Origin: an uncultured Clostridia bacterium
GTDB taxonomy: Bacteria > Bacillota > Clostridia > Christensenellales > UBA1242
Reading direction: 5' to 3'
Length of the DNA stretch: 15,072 nucleotides
NCBI GenBank assembly: GCA_944381225.1
Contig: CALWKJ010000021.1
Location: 1-15,072, forward strand
Within the stretch, counting starts at the first letter, position 1; every line of letters begins with the position of its first letter. The notes beneath the pieces were generated by a model. It did no database searches and was not told the DNA's origin. It worked only from the letters and a program-made list of their open reading frames with translations. Shown in pieces: positions 13,232 to 15,072 of the stretch. Both the position numbers and the translations under genes were made by a program.

Positions 13232-15072
13232 CTATAATATCTCCAATGGAGCAATTTCTAAAATTAATGTTTTTTTGCCAAACTTTTCAAAATCAATATC
13301 TGCACAAATTCCATTGTCAACAATTTCTTTAATTACACCTCTCCCAAATTTTGGGTGATTAACAATTTGCCCAACTTTGTATATGCTAGTATCTTTGCTT
13401 TTTGTTTTGCTTTCATTGGTCTTACTAGCTGTTGTATATCCTTTGTAAATGGTTGTGCAAGATGTTGTATTGTTATCTTTTATAACTTTATTTCCATAAT
13501 CTCTAAAATATCCATAATTATTCCCATAATCAGAATATATATTTACTTCTGTTGGCAAATTCATTCCTATTTCATTAATAAATCTACTTGCAACAGTCCT
13601 TGACCTTTTACTGTGTAAATATCTTGTTTTAGAAAACGTAATAAACAATCTTTCTTTTGCTCTTGTCATGGCAACATACATTAGGCGTCGTTCTTCTTGC
13701 ATATCTTTATCATTGTCAAATGCTCTTGAAATGGGGAATATGCCCTCTTCAACACCTATTATAAAAACCACTTTAAACTCCAACCCTTTAACAGAGTGAA
13801 CCGTTGATATTGTAACTGTATCATCCGTGCCAAAGAAATCCAAATCGGTCTCTAGTGTAATACTTTCCAAATATTCATTTAATGTTGCATTTTGATTTTG
13901 GTATACATATTCATTAACCGAATTAATAAACACGTCTATATTCATAAGTTTTTCTGCGTTTTCATCACTATCTTCGCTGTATGCGTTTTTTATACCAAAA
14001 GCATCAATTAAACTTATGCAAAATTTATCCAAAGGTAAAATATTAAACTCATCCTTTAATGAAATATATGTTTCAATAAAATTTTTTAATTTTAAATACA
14101 ATCCGTTTTCTTCTTCTTTATTAGCATATAAATATAACAAAGAATTTAAAATAGACATGCTCTTACTTGATGCAAACTCCCTAAGTTTTTTCACTGCAAC
14201 ATCACCCATTGCGCGTTTAGGGAAATTTATAATTCTAAGCAAAGCTGTGTCATCATTTGGATTTGAAAATAGCGTTAAATAAGATAAAATGTTTTTTATT
14301 TCTTGCCTTTCATAAAATTTAAATCCGCCATATATTCTATATGGTACATTATAATTGAGTAATTTTTGTTCAAATGCAAGTGTTAAGGCATTCATTCGCA
14401 TTAATATTGCGATATCACTAAATTTATAGCCATAATTTTGAACAAGCCTTAATATTTTTATCGAAACATTTTCAGCTTCTTGTTGCTCATCGTAATATTC
14501 ATTTACTTCTACATCTTTGCCGTCTTGATTTGAAGTCCAAAGAACTTTATCAAATCTTTCAGTATTATTTGATATAAGCATGTTAGCTTTATTTATTATA
14601 TTTTTGGTACTTCTATAATTTTGTTCCAATTTAAAAACTTTAACAGGTGAAAAATCATTTTTAAAATCAAAAATGTTTTTAAAATGTGCCCCTCTCCAAG
14701 TATATATGCACTGGTCTTCATCTCCAACAACAAAAATATTTTTATGTTTACTAGCAAGTAAGCGAACAATGTCATATTGCACCCTGTTAGTGTCTTGAAA
14801 TTCGTCAACAAAAATATATTCAAATAGGTTTGAATAATAATTTAAAACATCTTTGTTGGTTGATAATAATTCATATGTTTTTGAAAGCAAATTGTCAAAA
14901 TCTAAAGCGTTGTTTTGTTGCAATACTCTTTGATATGTTTCATAAATTTTTATCAAGTCATCTTGCTCTAGTAAATATTTTTTAGAATATGAATAAATAT
15001 CAATGTTGTCATTCTCGCATTGACTTATTACCTTTGCATAATGTTTGAAATTTTCAGTTGGCAAATTTAAAT
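13232..15072 (-). CDS. pcrA: UvrD/PcrA-type DNA helicase, N-terminus beyond window
   Basis: PcrA is a superfamily 1 3'-5' helicase for repair and plasmid or fork processing; it also associates with RNA polymerase. About 612 residues are visible, and the frame is open through the upper window edge, so the Walker A region is off-window. The TTG at 15062-15064 is internal, not a start. Motifs in order: II VDEFQDTN, III GDEDQCIYTWRGA, IV LEQNYRSTKNI, V STVHSVKGLEFKVVFI, VI EERRLMYVAMTRAKERL. The C-terminal Tudor-like domain (KVGQIVNHPKFGRGVIKEI near the end) is the PcrA/UvrD module that contacts RNA polymerase. A long Ser/Asn/Lys/Tyr-rich linker precedes it. It is followed by ligA after 9 nt. Rep or UvrD naming is possible; the ligA neighbour favours PcrA. 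Confidence 0.93.
   Translation of the reverse strand, partial: LNLPTENFKHYAKVISQCENDNIDIYSYSKKYLLEQDDLIKIYETYQRVLQQNNALDFDNLLSKTYELLSTNKDVLNYYSNLFEYIFVDEFQDTNRVQYDIVRLLASKHKNIFVVGDEDQCIYTWRGAHFKNIFDFKNDFSPVKVFKLEQNYRSTKNIINKANMLISNNTERFDKVLWTSNQDGKDVEVNEYYDEQQEAENVSIKILRLVQNYGYKFSDIAILMRMNALTLAFEQKLLNYNVPYRIYGGFKFYERQEIKNILSYLTLFSNPNDDTALLRIINFPKRAMGDVAVKKLREFASSKSMSILNSLLYLYANKEEENGLYLKLKNFIETYISLKDEFNILPLDKFCISLIDAFGIKNAYSEDSDENAEKLMNIDVFINSVNEYVYQNQNATLNEYLESITLETDLDFFGTDDTVTISTVHSVKGLEFKVVFIIGVEEGIFPISRAFDNDKDMQEERRLMYVAMTRAKERLFITFSKTRYLHSKRSRTVASRFINEIGMNLPTEVNIYSDYGNNYGYFRDYGNKVIKDNNTTSCTTIYKGYTTASKTNESKTKSKDTSIYKVGQIVNHPKFGRGVIKEIVDNGICADIDFEKFGKKTLILEIAPLEIL

Noticed and set aside
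13355..13603. Plus-strand frame of 82 codons opposite the C-terminus of pcrA
   Set aside because: It is a shadow of the low-complexity linker region of pcrA; there is no ribosome binding site.
14596..14823. 75-codon minus-strand frame within pcrA
   Set aside because: It is in another frame of pcrA, across helicase motifs III and IV, without family similarity or ribosome binding site.
1..15072. CRISPR arrays, insertion sequences, phage or defence islands
   Set aside because: No spaced direct repeats, transposase or integrase motifs were seen; codon use and gene content are uniformly housekeeping.

Overview
This window is a compact stretch of AT-rich (roughly 30% GC by eye) chromosomal housekeeping DNA. 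It almost certainly comes from a Gram-positive Bacillota lineage, most likely an uncultured clostridium-like bacterium. The evidence is the gene order priA-def-fmt-rlmN-rsgA-rpe-spoVM, convergent with rpmB and followed by divergent yloU-fakA (as in the Bacillus subtilis ylo region), strong AAGGAGG-type ribosome binding sites, sigma-A-like promoters, and a 26-codon spoVM gene that marks endospore-forming ancestry. All genes lie on the minus strand except rpmB. There are no mobile elements, CRISPR arrays, tRNAs or rRNAs, and no accessory island.

Layout from low to high coordinates. Positions 1-283 hold the N-terminal half of frr (ribosome recycling factor), cut by the window edge. Positions 390-2017 hold rpsB-tsf (ribosomal protein S2 and EF-Ts), read from a promoter near 2100-2125 and closed by a hairpin terminator at 362-388. 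pyrH, which usually sits between tsf and frr, is absent, and S2 carries a Lys/Glu-rich tail of about 90 residues. Positions 2226-4223 hold yloU (Asp23/Gls24 family) and fakA (DAK2/DegV-type fatty acid kinase subunit), with their own promoter and terminator. Divergently, rpmB (L28, zinc-binding type) occupies 4383-4565. Positions 4618-4698 hold spoVM, facing rpmB.

Positions 4744-10945 form a tightly packed series transcribed in the order priA (replication restart), def (peptide deformylase), fmt (Met-tRNA formyltransferase), rlmN (23S rRNA/tRNA A2 methyltransferase), rsgA (30S assembly GTPase) and rpe (ribulose-phosphate epimerase), ending with spoVM. Upstream are rpoZ (RNA polymerase omega, 11010-11213), ligA (NAD+-dependent DNA ligase, 11282-13222) and pcrA (UvrD-type helicase, 13232 to the window edge, N-terminus missing). 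pcrA-ligA is a common Gram-positive pair.

The genes cover formylation and deformylation of initiator methionine, ribosome components and assembly, elongation and recycling, and DNA repair and restart. Compared with the B. subtilis order, coaBC, rsmB, the PP2C/PASTA-kinase pair and thiN are missing from the expected gaps. The most rewarding observations are the tiny spoVM gene with a plausible sigma-E-like promoter, the S2 tail, and a terminator-like perfect inverted repeat that abuts the start of priA, which lacks a Shine-Dalgarno sequence. No convincing new biological system was found.
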